Shown one piece after another: positions 45,554-54,096 of a stretch of 64,000 nt of DNA. Numbering within the stretch: position 1 is the first letter of the stretch; the number at the start of each line of letters is the position of its first letter. The notes below the pieces were generated by a model. That model searched no databases and was not told the DNA's origin. It worked only from the letters and a program-made list of their open reading frames with translations. The stretch comes from Bacillus ndiopicus (GTDB taxonomy: Bacteria > Bacillota > Bacilli > Bacillales_A > Planococcaceae). The stretch is taken from contig NZ_HG964407.1 of assembly GCF_000612805.1 (NCBI RefSeq), positions 186,001-250,000 of the forward strand, given 5' to 3'. The translations under genes and the position numbers were made by a program.

Positions 45554-46717
45554 TTATTTGTTTAATAATGCAATAGATTGTTCTTTATGAGCATGATATA
45601 GAGGATTTGTAGGGTCATTTTTAATAGCATTTTCAATCGCTTCAATAGCCTCTTTGTGCTTACCTAAAGATCTTAGGCTGTTCGCTTTATGGAAAGAGAA
45701 ATCATAGCGATTTGGCTGTAATGCTAATAATATGTCCATCTCTACAACCGCTTCTTCATGTCGTCCAAGCTCTCTTAAATAATTTGATTTATGGTAACGA
45801 TAAAATGTTTCGTTCGGATTTAATTCACATGCTTTATCATATTCCATTAATGCTTTTTCAGGTTGCTTCCATAATCGCAAGCAGTTTGCTGTATAGAAAT
45901 AAAAATCTAAATCATCTGGGTTAATAATTAATGCTTTGTTGAATTGCTCTAAGGCTTCTTCATAACGCTTTAATTCCTGTAGGAAATAGCCTTTGTAGTA
46001 TAGGTAGTCAGTATTTTGACTATCGCTCTTTAGTGCCTTGTCGATTACTTCGATTGCCTGCTCATATTGATCTGTATTAGCTAACGCTTTCGCTTCCACA
46101 ATAAATTCATCAGTCTCTACAAACTGCTTCTGCAGAATGCTAATAACTTTTGTTTGCTGTAGCTCCTGTGCATGTACAAGAGAGGATTTACCATCACGGT
46201 CCTGTAGGTGCACATCAGCACCAGCAGCAACAAGTGTTTCAATAATATTTGAGTACAATCGACCGCCGTTACCTAAAATAACGGATTCTAGAAGCGCCGA
46301 CCATCCTAAATTATTGACATGGTTCACTGGCACACCAGCATCAAGACAAACTTGTACAGTTTTCAAATAACCTTTTTCACTTGATGGTAATAAAGCTGTA
46401 CCACCAAAGCGATTAACACTACCTAACTCCGCCCCTCCAGCAATCATGAGCTTAACAATTTCATGAAAACCATTCGCAGCAGAACAAATAAACGGTGAAA
46501 GCTGAGTAATATCTCTTGTATTGACATCACTACCTGCATCAATTAATGCTTTTACAGCAGCTACCTGATTTTTTTGAGTAGCAGCCATTAATGCTGTACG
46601 CCCTAGCTCGTCTTTATAATCAACGCTAGCACCTTCACCTAATAGCTTTGTAATTGCAGCAACATCTCCCGCTTCACTTTCTTGAATTAGTTGTATATTC
46701 AAGGCTTGATGGTCCAC
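45554..46717 (-). CDS. Ankyrin-repeat plus TPR protein
   Basis: 387 residues with two repeat arrays and no catalytic domain. Residues about 15-205 are ankyrin repeats (TALMAATQKNQVAAVKALID, SPFICSAANGFHEIVKLMIA, DGKSSLVHA). Residues about 210-385 are tetratricopeptide repeats spaced 34 residues apart (KGYFLQELKRYEEALEQFNK, KSNYLRELGRHEEAVVEMDI, KANSLRSLGKHKEAIEAIEN). No signal peptide or membrane segment. The GTG start follows TGAGGAGAGAG. It lies between the DUF1116 gene and carbamate kinase in the same operon, so it is probably a scaffold or assembly factor for that enzyme system. Confidence 0.87.
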   Translation of the reverse strand: MDHQALNIQLIQESEAGDVAAITKLLGEGASVDYKDELGRTALMAATQKNQVAAVKALIDAGSDVNTRDITQLSPFICSAANGFHEIVKLMIAGGAELGSVNRFGGTALLPSSEKGYLKTVQVCLDAGVPVNHVNNLGWSALLESVILGNGGRLYSNIIETLVAAGADVHLQDRDGKSSLVHAQELQQTKVISILQKQFVETDEFIVEAKALANTDQYEQAIEVIDKALKSDSQNTDYLYYKGYFLQELKRYEEALEQFNKALIINPDDLDFYFYTANCLRLWKQPEKALMEYDKACELNPNETFYRYHKSNYLRELGRHEEAVVEMDILLALQPNRYDFSFHKANSLRSLGKHKEAIEAIENAIKNDPTNPLYHAHKEQSIALLNK

Positions 46718-46770
46718 AGTAGCTCTCTCCTCATATATGAAAGCCCTAAACTAGGTTTAGGGCCTACTTT

Positions 46771-48195
46771 TTATAGATTTTCTGTTAATGCGATAATCGC
46801 TTTTTCAAATGCTTCCATTGGTGGGTATGTGATACCTGCACCAATCATACCGATACCAGCATCTTTATGCGCAATCGCAGTATTGATAACTGGTAATACA
46901 CCTGTTTGAAGTACTTTTTGAATATCAATACCAGTTGGAATACCCATAAAGTCTAACATTGGAATCGTTACATTTGGGTTTTCTGTTGTTGTGATTTCTT
47001 TCATTTTTGTTGAATAGCCAATTGCATCTTCAACTGTACCACCAACTAATGCTACGATTGCAGGTGCAGTCGCCATTGCGAAACCACCAATTCCGTATGT
47101 TTCTGTAATAGCGCTATCACCAATATCAAGACCTGAATCTTCAGGTTTGTAACCTGCAAACATTGGGCCAACTACTTTTTGGGCTGGACCTGTAAACCAT
47201 GTGAAGCCTGGCATACCACTTACACGAATACCAAACTCAACACCATTACGTGCCATTGTTGTTACAATTGTACTGTTTTCAATACCGTGTGCAGCATCAA
47301 GAGCACATTTACTTAGTGCCATCCATGTTGGACCTGAGAAGTAATCACTACTTGCGATAAAATCAAATACTTCTTTTTGTTGCTCAACCGTAAAGCTAGT
47401 TTGGATTAGGTATGGTGTTAACGCTTGTACAAGTAAAGTTGTACCTGCAACATTTCGGTTATGACACTCATCACCCATATGCAATGCTTGTGCAAGCATT
47501 AAGCGTAAATCAATACCTTCTGGATTTAATTCCATTGCCTCTTTTAACATTGGACCTAATGTATCGCGCATCCAAATTAGACGATTAATAACGCTCTCAT
47601 CATTAGCACCCATACGAAGAATTTTAGATAATTGCTCACTTAAGTTTGTATAAGCAATGTTTCCGTATGTTTTGTTTTCCACAATGTGCATATACATTGA
47701 TGCTGATGTTACACCTGCCATTGAACCTACACAGTTATGCTCGTGGCAAGGTGCGAAAGTAATTTCGCCAGATGCTGCTAGCTCTGCCGCTTCTTCTAAA
47801 TCTTTTGCTAATCCTTCAAATACAAGTGCGCCTGTAACAGCACCTTTCATAGGACCATTCATTTTGTCCCAAGTAATTGGAGGACCCGCATGTAAAATTG
47901 TCTTTTTCGTCATTCCAGGAACAACATTAATCGCTTGGTCAAAGCCAATTAAGACAGGTTGAGAATTCACGATACGCTCAACTGCTAATTTATTTGCAGC
48001 TTCGATTTTTTCTGCTAATGCTGGATCTTCTAATTTATCTAAAGCAGCAATAATTTCTGGGTTACCTCTACCAGGTGGTGCCCATTCTAAATGTGTTACT
48101 GTTGCATTTTGTTGTGACAGGTCATCTTTAAAAGATTCAATACCTACATTAATAACATTTAATTTTGAATTAAAAAGCTCGTTAATTTTCGACAT
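46771..48195 (-). CDS. allG: DUF1116 protein, oxamate carbamoyltransferase subunit (AllG/YlbE)
   Basis: 474 residues, full length for DUF1116. Conserved-looking segments are EWAPPGRGNPEIIAALD near residue 37, the histidine/cysteine-rich CHEHNCVGSMAGVTSASMYM near 152, and ETYGIGGFAMATAPAIVALV near 365. E. coli YlbE (AllG) is reported to act with FdrA and YlbF as oxamate carbamoyltransferase, releasing carbamoyl phosphate. It begins two bases after fdrA ends and has GAAAGGGG upstream. The catalytic residues of the family are not known to me. Which carbamoylated compound it uses here is open. Confidence 0.87.
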   Translation of the reverse strand: MSKINELFNSKLNVINVGIESFKDDLSQQNATVTHLEWAPPGRGNPEIIAALDKLEDPALAEKIEAANKLAVERIVNSQPVLIGFDQAINVVPGMTKKTILHAGPPITWDKMNGPMKGAVTGALVFEGLAKDLEEAAELAASGEITFAPCHEHNCVGSMAGVTSASMYMHIVENKTYGNIAYTNLSEQLSKILRMGANDESVINRLIWMRDTLGPMLKEAMELNPEGIDLRLMLAQALHMGDECHNRNVAGTTLLVQALTPYLIQTSFTVEQQKEVFDFIASSDYFSGPTWMALSKCALDAAHGIENSTIVTTMARNGVEFGIRVSGMPGFTWFTGPAQKVVGPMFAGYKPEDSGLDIGDSAITETYGIGGFAMATAPAIVALVGGTVEDAIGYSTKMKEITTTENPNVTIPMLDFMGIPTGIDIQKVLQTGVLPVINTAIAHKDAGIGMIGAGITYPPMEAFEKAIIALTENL

Positions 48196-48197
48196 GA

Positions 48198-49733
48198 TTA
48201 TTCCCCTTTCACTACGAACTCTCTAGCTAATAGACCCGCATTTTGGCTACTGCTTGCATGTGTTGCACCTGCAGCTAATAATTTATTTACTTGATCGTCA
48301 AGGTTTTGTTTATCTAGCTCTGTGCCTAGTACATAGCCAATTATTTCTAAATGTCTACCTTCGCTCTCAGCTAATTGCTTTGCTTCAATAATTGCTGGAA
48401 GCATTGCACCAACAGGGTCTTCATGCGCGCCGAATCCTAGTACAAAGTCCATCACAATAACGCCAACTGAAGGATCTTTTGCCTCTTTCATAAAGCGTTC
48501 CATACGTGTAGATGGGTCAATCATTGGATGTGGCTTGCCTTGAGTAAAGTCATCATCACCAAAATCGATAAATGTATGCTCTTGGCTAACTTTTACATCT
48601 TTTAAGCGATAGTCTGGATCTCTTTGAATGTTACTGTAGACATTATCAAATTTCTCCATTGCGATATGCATTGCTTCATCACAAAGTGTTCCACCGCTAA
48701 ATAAACCGCGAATATATTTTTGCTCTGGTTTTAATTTTGCACGAACTTCTTCCACTAAAGGAATATTTAAAGGACGTTTGTTTAATTTGCTTTCATCAGC
48801 ACCAGCTAATAGAACTGCTTTTAGAGCTGCTTCTTTCGACATTTTAGCAAAGTGACCGCCAGCTTTTGTAACTTTCTCTTCGTCACCGCCAATGAACCAA
48901 ACAACTACCGGTTTAGTACATTCTTTAATTTGCGCTAAAACCTTCTCTTCCACGCTTGGTGCTGGTGGCTTAGAAACAAGCACGATAACTTTTGTAGCTT
49001 CATCAGCTTCAAGTGCTTTAATACCATCAAGCATCATGATACCGCCTACTGCTTCACTTAAGTCACGTCCACCTGTACCAATTAATTGAGTAATACCGCC
49101 ACCAAACTCATGGATACGTACACTTATTTCTTGGCTACCTGTACCAGAAGCACCAACGATACCAATGTTTCCTTTTCTTACTGAGTTAGCGAAACATAAT
49201 GCAACATTACCGATAATTGCAGTACCGCAGTCTGGACCCATCATTAATAAGCCTTTTTCATGTGCTAATGTTTTAAGCTTAATTTCGTCTTCTACAGATA
49301 CGTTATCGCTGAACATCATTACATGTAGGTCATTTTCAAGCGCTTTTCTTGCTTCACGTGCTGCATACATACCGTTTACAGCAATAACAGCTAAATTAGC
49401 ATCTGGAATGTTTTCCGCTGCAGATTTAATTGTTGCATATGTTATTTCACTAGCACCTTTTGATGGTGCTTTTTTCTTTGTTAATAATTCTTCAACTTCT
49501 TCAAGAGCAGTTGCACTTTCAGATTTTACAATAATCATTAAATCACTTGTTTTCGCTGCTTCAACCTCAGGTGTCATTAGCCCTACATTGCGAATTACTT
49601 CTTTGTTCATTTCTGTGCCCATTGCAATAATGGCTTGCTCTACACCCTCAATTTGGTTTGCTTTTGTCGATAAAGACATTAAAGAAACAGAATCGAAATA
49701 TGTGTTTGTCTTAATTAAAACTTGAACAGTCAT
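48198..49733 (-). CDS. fdrA: FdrA (acyl-CoA-synthetase-like) oxamate carbamoyltransferase subunit
   Basis: 511 residues related to succinyl-CoA synthetase. A Rossmann-like CoA-binding half contains GIVGASGTGSQEISVRIHEF near residue 193 and QLIGTGGRDLSEAVGG, and the C-terminal ligase half contains IRGLFSGGTLCDEAMHIAME near 345 and VMDFVLGFGAHEDPVGAMLP near 425. E. coli FdrA is renamed AllF and works with AllG/AllH. It follows the DUF2877 gene by 25 bp and has a TTGGAGGT site. Despite the fold, a CoA-dependent reaction is not established. Confidence 0.9.
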   Translation of the reverse strand: MTVQVLIKTNTYFDSVSLMSLSTKANQIEGVEQAIIAMGTEMNKEVIRNVGLMTPEVEAAKTSDLMIIVKSESATALEEVEELLTKKKAPSKGASEITYATIKSAAENIPDANLAVIAVNGMYAAREARKALENDLHVMMFSDNVSVEDEIKLKTLAHEKGLLMMGPDCGTAIIGNVALCFANSVRKGNIGIVGASGTGSQEISVRIHEFGGGITQLIGTGGRDLSEAVGGIMMLDGIKALEADEATKVIVLVSKPPAPSVEEKVLAQIKECTKPVVVWFIGGDEEKVTKAGGHFAKMSKEAALKAVLLAGADESKLNKRPLNIPLVEEVRAKLKPEQKYIRGLFSGGTLCDEAMHIAMEKFDNVYSNIQRDPDYRLKDVKVSQEHTFIDFGDDDFTQGKPHPMIDPSTRMERFMKEAKDPSVGVIVMDFVLGFGAHEDPVGAMLPAIIEAKQLAESEGRHLEIIGYVLGTELDKQNLDDQVNKLLAAGATHASSSQNAGLLAREFVVKGE

Positions 49734-49758
49734 AATGGTACCTCCAATATTATCTTTG

Positions 49759-50640
49759 TTACGCTGAAGCGCAATTAATATTTACTTCTAGTCCACATAA
49801 AATGCCTAACGCAATATCTGTTCCAGAAGAAGAACCTATATTTAATACTTGCTGTAATGATTTTGTCAGCTCTTCTTCATTGCCATAAAGTAAGGCTACA
49901 AGAAGCGAGATAAGGGATTCTCGCACTAAACCTTCAGATGCCTTCTTTATAGCCATGTAGCTAATTTCATTCGTTGCTGTCTTAGCCTTCTGCACTATTT
50001 CTCCACAAATACTTGTATAAGAAGCACAAGGGCTATTTCGAATACATAGAACTGCAAAGAGCCCAACTAAAAAATCATCTCCAGACGGTGTTAACCCTGG
50101 ACCTAAACCTAATAACGAGATTGCATGCCTTTGAGCTTCTATTAACTCCTGTTGCATTAATGCACTTTTTAATAAATTCGTTCTTTCATGAATCATTCTC
50201 TCTAATTCATGTTCGAAAGAATTTTCAGCGAAAGGCTTGCGTTTAATACCCCCGTTTTGACCATGAGATTCAATATATTGTCTCATTTTTAATAAGTTAC
50301 TTTGTAAAGCATTTGTATTAGCAGGATATGCCGGCAGTATACTTTCCCAAAGTTTCACACCTTTGATTGGGATGGATAATTTATTACCAATAGAAATAGT
50401 GGTATCATTTATATAAACTTGATTACCAGTACCTATTTCGAAGTCCTCAAAGCTTCGCAAATTAACAATTAAAGTATTTGGTGCATTGTCAATTCCTTCA
50501 CAGCCAATCGTATAAAGCTCATTGTCATCTAAACATGTAATATTAATTGTTCTTTTAAAAACGCTGTGAACAACACCAAATAATGCAGAGAGGGAAACTC
50601 TGTCCAAAAAATAGGTGTCTGCAGATTTCGTAATTATCAT
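49759..50640 (-). CDS. allH: DUF2877 protein, oxamate carbamoyltransferase subunit (AllH/YlbF)
   Basis: 293 residues of the DUF2877 family; the motif LLGLGPGLTPSGDDFLVGLF near residue 190 is its hallmark. In E. coli YlbF (AllH) is reported as the third subunit of the oxamate carbamoyltransferase. It is first in the leftward operon allH-fdrA-allG-ankTPR-arcC. I choose the ATG at 50640 because AGAGGTG precedes it; a GTG three codons upstream overlaps that site. The site itself lies in the arm of a long hairpin at 50650-50708, so translation may be controlled. Confidence 0.85.
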   Translation of the reverse strand: MIITKSADTYFLDRVSLSALFGVVHSVFKRTINITCLDDNELYTIGCEGIDNAPNTLIVNLRSFEDFEIGTGNQVYINDTTISIGNKLSIPIKGVKLWESILPAYPANTNALQSNLLKMRQYIESHGQNGGIKRKPFAENSFEHELERMIHERTNLLKSALMQQELIEAQRHAISLLGLGPGLTPSGDDFLVGLFAVLCIRNSPCASYTSICGEIVQKAKTATNEISYMAIKKASEGLVRESLISLLVALLYGNEEELTKSLQQVLNIGSSSGTDIALGILCGLEVNINCASA

Positions 50641-50649
50641 GAGATTCAC

Positions 50650-50708
50650 CTCTATTTTTTATACCTAAGCTTGATTTTATATATTTACTGAATCAAGTAA
50701 AAATAGAG
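50650..50708 (-). promoter_or_regulatory. Leader hairpin overlapping the allH ribosome binding site
   Basis: Outer 10-bp arms CTCTATTTTT / AAAAATAGAG and inner 7-bp arms CTTGATT / AATCAAG form one composite hairpin. The proximal outer arm ends in AGAG, part of the Shine-Dalgarno AGAGGTG, so pairing would mask it. Confidence 0.5.
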
Positions 50709-50738
50709 CACCTCAAAAATGACTATTTTAAATTATCG

Positions 50739-50755
50739 TTGTACATATTACACAA
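50739..50755. promoter_or_regulatory. Candidate PucR operator 4
   Basis: TTGTACATATTACACAA, identical to the site at 44288 in its first eight bases and 13 of 17 overall. It lies between the divergent allH and regulator genes. A further half site, TTGTACAT read leftward, is at 50802-50809, and TGGAAC-N12-GTTCCA is at 50837-50860. Confidence 0.6.
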
Positions 50756-50918
50756 TCATCCATTGTACTGCTCTAAAAGATAACCGCTTTTACATTTACA
50801 ATGTACAATAGAAGATATATGCTAGTCATCGTTTATTGGAACCAAAAAGAATGAGTTCCATTGGTGCAATTTATACAATTAGTCTAAAAGGTATTTTAGT
50901 AAAGGAGTGTGTGGAAAT

Positions 50919-52619
50919 TTGCTTAAGGTACGGGATTTACTCGAAATACAAGCAATTGAAGGGTTAAAAATTATCGCAGGTGAACAGGGATTAGACAATG
51001 AAATTTCAATTGTCAATATTATTGAAAATCCAGATGCCTTCGACTGGCTTTCCCCAAATGAGCTACTGTTATCAACAGGCTATATATTTAAAGATAATGA
51101 GGAATTACAAAATAAAATTATTAAAGAATTGGCAGAAATCAATTGTGCAGGTCTCGTCATTAAAATGAAACGATATTTCGATCAATTACCGCAAAATATG
51201 ATTGATGAAGCTAATAAATACGGTCTACCACTTTTAGAGCTGCCTACTGGTTATACACTTTCAAATGTTATTTCTATTATTAATGAAAAGACATCAGGTA
51301 AATATGATTTGCTAAATAGACAAACTTTAGACATGTACAATTTATTTTTCAAGATTACATTGGAGGGCGGAGGAATTCCAAGCATTTCCTCCACATTATC
51401 TACTATTATCGGCAATCCTATTATTATTGTGGACAAACATTGGAGGCTTATTCATTACAACGAACATGTGGACAATACCGTACTTATTAGAGAGGTCTTT
51501 GATTTAAAGTCTAATAAGCCTCTTTTCGATCAAGCATTTATTGACTCTATTCCTCATGATTTGGTTGAAATGAAGCACTCTATTAAGAGAACATATGATT
51601 TTAATGAACAGCACATTATATGTCGTGTTCTCCCTATTGCAGTTTCTAAAGATATATATGGTTATCTTATTATTTGGCAAACTGTTCGTAAGCTAAAAGA
51701 GCTTGACTATATTATTTCACAGCAGGCATCTACACTTGTTGCACTTGAAAGAGTGAAGGTGAAGGAAATTGAAGAAGCCAAATTAAAAATTAGGCAGGAT
51801 TTTTATGATGACCTACTGTCTGGTAAAATTACATCACAAGAAACCTTACAAACATTATGTGATTTGCATGGGTTAAATCCAAAATATATGTATTATTGTA
51901 TTGTTATTAACATCGAAACAAATGAAGCAGATGAATTACATGATATGATTAGTGGAAAATATAAAATGGATTATATAGCCCAAAATTGCGTTGAGCTAAT
52001 TTACGAAAAATCCTATAGCTATCATGGAGAGATTACTGCTTTTTATCGCAACAATAGAGTTATTATTTTAGTTGGCCAAAGCGAAGAAAAACCTCCCGTG
52101 CTCGTAACTGAAGCTAAACAATTTGCAACATTATTGCACGATGAACTAACTAGTAAATTTGACAATCGATTTTTAGTTGGAATTGGTCAGCAATATCGAA
52201 TTATTCAATTAATACACAAGAGCTTTTCTGAAGCTAACGAAATGATTCGTCTTATGCAACAGCTCAATGAAAAAAATGAAGTTTCCCATTTTGAGGACTA
52301 TTCTGTTTATCATCTTTTAAGCTCTAATGTAAATAGCGCAGAGCTAGATGATTTTTTCCAAAAATGCTTAGGCAAAATTTATGAGCATGACCAGCTACAC
52401 AATACAAACTATATCGCAACATTAGAAAATTATTTTTACAATAACCAAAACATATCCGAAACATCCAAAGCCATGTATTTGCACAGAAATACCCTTATTT
52501 ATCGAATCGAAAAAATTAAGGAAATGTTAAATACGGATTTAAAAAATTCAGAGGAACTACTTCGTATTCAAATTGCTTTGAAGATATTTAGAATTATTAA
52601 CTATACGAATATTATATAG
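50919..52619 (+). CDS. PucR family transcriptional regulator
   Basis: 566 residues. The N-terminal PucR (purine catabolism regulatory) domain covers about residues 5-125 (LKVRDLLEIQAIEGLKIIAG and ENPDAFDWLSPNELLLSTGY). A middle GGDEF-like/CdaR region follows, and the C-terminal HTH_30 domain is recognised by MYLHRNTLIYRIEKIKEML near residue 535. B. subtilis PucR controls ureide and purine breakdown genes. It is divergent from the carbamoyltransferase operon. The start is taken as TTG at 50919, eleven bases after AAAGGAG; a GTG at 50907 overlaps that site. I infer that it binds the TTGT-N9-ACAA sites. Confidence 0.9.
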   Translation: MLKVRDLLEIQAIEGLKIIAGEQGLDNEISIVNIIENPDAFDWLSPNELLLSTGYIFKDNEELQNKIIKELAEINCAGLVIKMKRYFDQLPQNMIDEANKYGLPLLELPTGYTLSNVISIINEKTSGKYDLLNRQTLDMYNLFFKITLEGGGIPSISSTLSTIIGNPIIIVDKHWRLIHYNEHVDNTVLIREVFDLKSNKPLFDQAFIDSIPHDLVEMKHSIKRTYDFNEQHIICRVLPIAVSKDIYGYLIIWQTVRKLKELDYIISQQASTLVALERVKVKEIEEAKLKIRQDFYDDLLSGKITSQETLQTLCDLHGLNPKYMYYCIVINIETNEADELHDMISGKYKMDYIAQNCVELIYEKSYSYHGEITAFYRNNRVIILVGQSEEKPPVLVTEAKQFATLLHDELTSKFDNRFLVGIGQQYRIIQLIHKSFSEANEMIRLMQQLNEKNEVSHFEDYSVYHLLSSNVNSAELDDFFQKCLGKIYEHDQLHNTNYIATLENYFYNNQNISETSKAMYLHRNTLIYRIEKIKEMLNTDLKNSEELLRIQIALKIFRIINYTNII

Positions 52620-52624
52620 AGGTT

Positions 52625-52664
52625 GTTGTCTGAAAAGTGGCTAACGCACCACTTTTCAGACAAC
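52625..52664 (+). terminator. Terminator after the PucR gene
   Basis: Perfect 16-bp arms GTTGTCTGAAAAGTGG / CCACTTTTCAGACAAC with an 8-nt loop, then GTTGTGCTTTTG. Confidence 0.8.
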
Positions 52665-53196
52665 GTTGTGCTTTTGATTGAATTATTCGCCCTTTAAAAA
52701 AATGATGATTTCTTTTGAGTATGTTGAAAACATTGAATTTAACGCCTTTGTATTCACTTTTAAAATGAATAAGTAAAACTAGGTCTTTCGTTATTTAAGG
52801 GTATTTTTGACTTTCTGGACAGCTTCTTTCTCTAGTTGATTACAGCGGAGATGGCTTAAATGCTCTTCTGTTACTTGTCGCAAAGCAAAGCCTTTCGACG
52901 GGAAAAGGCATAGTGGAAAATCCATAATTTTCGGCTTCTCGCCAAAAATAATTAGTTGGAGTATGCCTCGTGGAAAGCGAGCCAATCGTAACGGAAATCA
53001 GCTGAGTTTTCAGCTATTATAGAAAATCTGCGCAAATGGGCAGACGTATCTCTTTAGGCAAAATTGTATGTTCTTTTATCAACCACGGTGATGAATCCTA
53101 CTTTTTTTAGAATAAAGAAAAAACTGTATAAAACATGGCGAACTTGTTATAGTATGTACTTAGGGTAAATTTAGAAATCTACGGTGGTGTTAAAAA
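52665..53196. other. Gene-free region holding a Bacillaceae-type extragenic element
   Basis: About 530 bases. Between roughly 52836 and 53010 the sequence has the layout of a common extragenic element of Bacillaceae: an end with TTGATTACAGCGGAG, an internal CTTTCGACGGGAAAAGGCAT, and the other end CCTCGTGGAAAGCGAGCC then CGGAAATCAGCTGA. The ends are roughly inverted. A short frame inside is not a gene. The last 150 bases probably hold the yitT promoter. Confidence 0.45.
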
Positions 53197-54036
53197 TTGA
53201 AAAAATTTGTAATAGATGTTTTCATTATGTTATTTGGGGCATTTTTGTTTTCACTTGCTATTAACCTATTTGTTATTCCCAATAATCTAGGTGAAGGCGG
53301 GGTAACAGGGGTCACGATTATCCTTTATTATACATTGGGCTGGTCGCCTAGTATTGTTAGCTTTATCATTAATGGGCTGTTAATAATTGCTGGTTATAAA
53401 TTCCTAAGTAGACGAACAACAATCTATACGATTATCGCAGTGACGTTTATTTCTTTATTCTTACATTTAACGGAATCTTGGTCTGTACAATCGGATGAAA
53501 TTATTATTAATGCGATTTTCGGTGGAGTTTTTGTAGGTGTTGGAATTGGCTTAATTATTCGTGTTGGCGGTACTACGGCAGGTACAACGATTTTAGCGCG
53601 CATGACAAATAAATTTCTTGGCTGGAATATGAGCTACGGGTTATTATTCTTTGACCTAATTGTTGTATTTTCATCGTATTTCATCATCCGTGCAGAAGCA
53701 TTGATGCTGACAATTATGATGCTTTACATTGGAACAAAGGTAATGGAATTCGTGATTGAAGGTATTAATACGCAAAAAGCGGTCACAATCATCTCAAAAA
53801 ATCCGAATGCCATTGCAGACCAGGTAAGCTACAAAATGAATCGTGGTGTTACTGTTTTAGCTGGTCACGGCTATTATACGAAGGAACAAAAGGAAGTTCT
53901 GTACATTATTATTAGTCGACAAGAAGTAATTAAATTAAAAAATATCGTAAAAAAAGTCGATCCAAATGCTTTTATTGCTATCCATGACGTACGCGATGTA
54001 TTCGGAGAGGGCTTTATCGAGCTTTCAAAATCATAA
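53197..54036 (+). CDS. YitT family membrane protein
   Basis: 279 residues: about five membrane helices (DUF161 repeat, residues 1-170, with NNLGEGGVTGVTIILYYTLG and GGTTAGTTILARMTNKFLGW) and a cytoplasmic C-terminal DUF2179 domain (residues 190-275) with TVLAGHGYYTKEQKEVLYII. The family is universal in Bacillaceae; its transport role is not settled. TTG start with GGTGGTG upstream. It stands alone and is followed by a strong terminator. Confidence 0.93.
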   Translation: MKKFVIDVFIMLFGAFLFSLAINLFVIPNNLGEGGVTGVTIILYYTLGWSPSIVSFIINGLLIIAGYKFLSRRTTIYTIIAVTFISLFLHLTESWSVQSDEIIINAIFGGVFVGVGIGLIIRVGGTTAGTTILARMTNKFLGWNMSYGLLFFDLIVVFSSYFIIRAEALMLTIMMLYIGTKVMEFVIEGINTQKAVTIISKNPNAIADQVSYKMNRGVTVLAGHGYYTKEQKEVLYIIISRQEVIKLKNIVKKVDPNAFIAIHDVRDVFGEGFIELSKS

Positions 54037-54042
54037 ATGAAG

Positions 54043-54080
54043 AGGGTGTTGGGGAAAGTATTATTGCCCCAACACCCTTT
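54043..54080. terminator. Terminator after yitT
   Basis: Perfect 12-bp GC-rich arms AGGGTGTTGGGG / CCCCAACACCCT with a 12-nt loop, then TTTATGC. It can also terminate the small leftward gene at 54097. Confidence 0.88.
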
Positions 54081-54096
54081 ATGCACTTTTTATAAG

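Noticed and set aside
52791-52985. A 64-residue leftward open frame
   Set aside because: It lies within a degenerate extragenic repeat, has no ribosome binding site and no protein-like conservation pattern that I can see.
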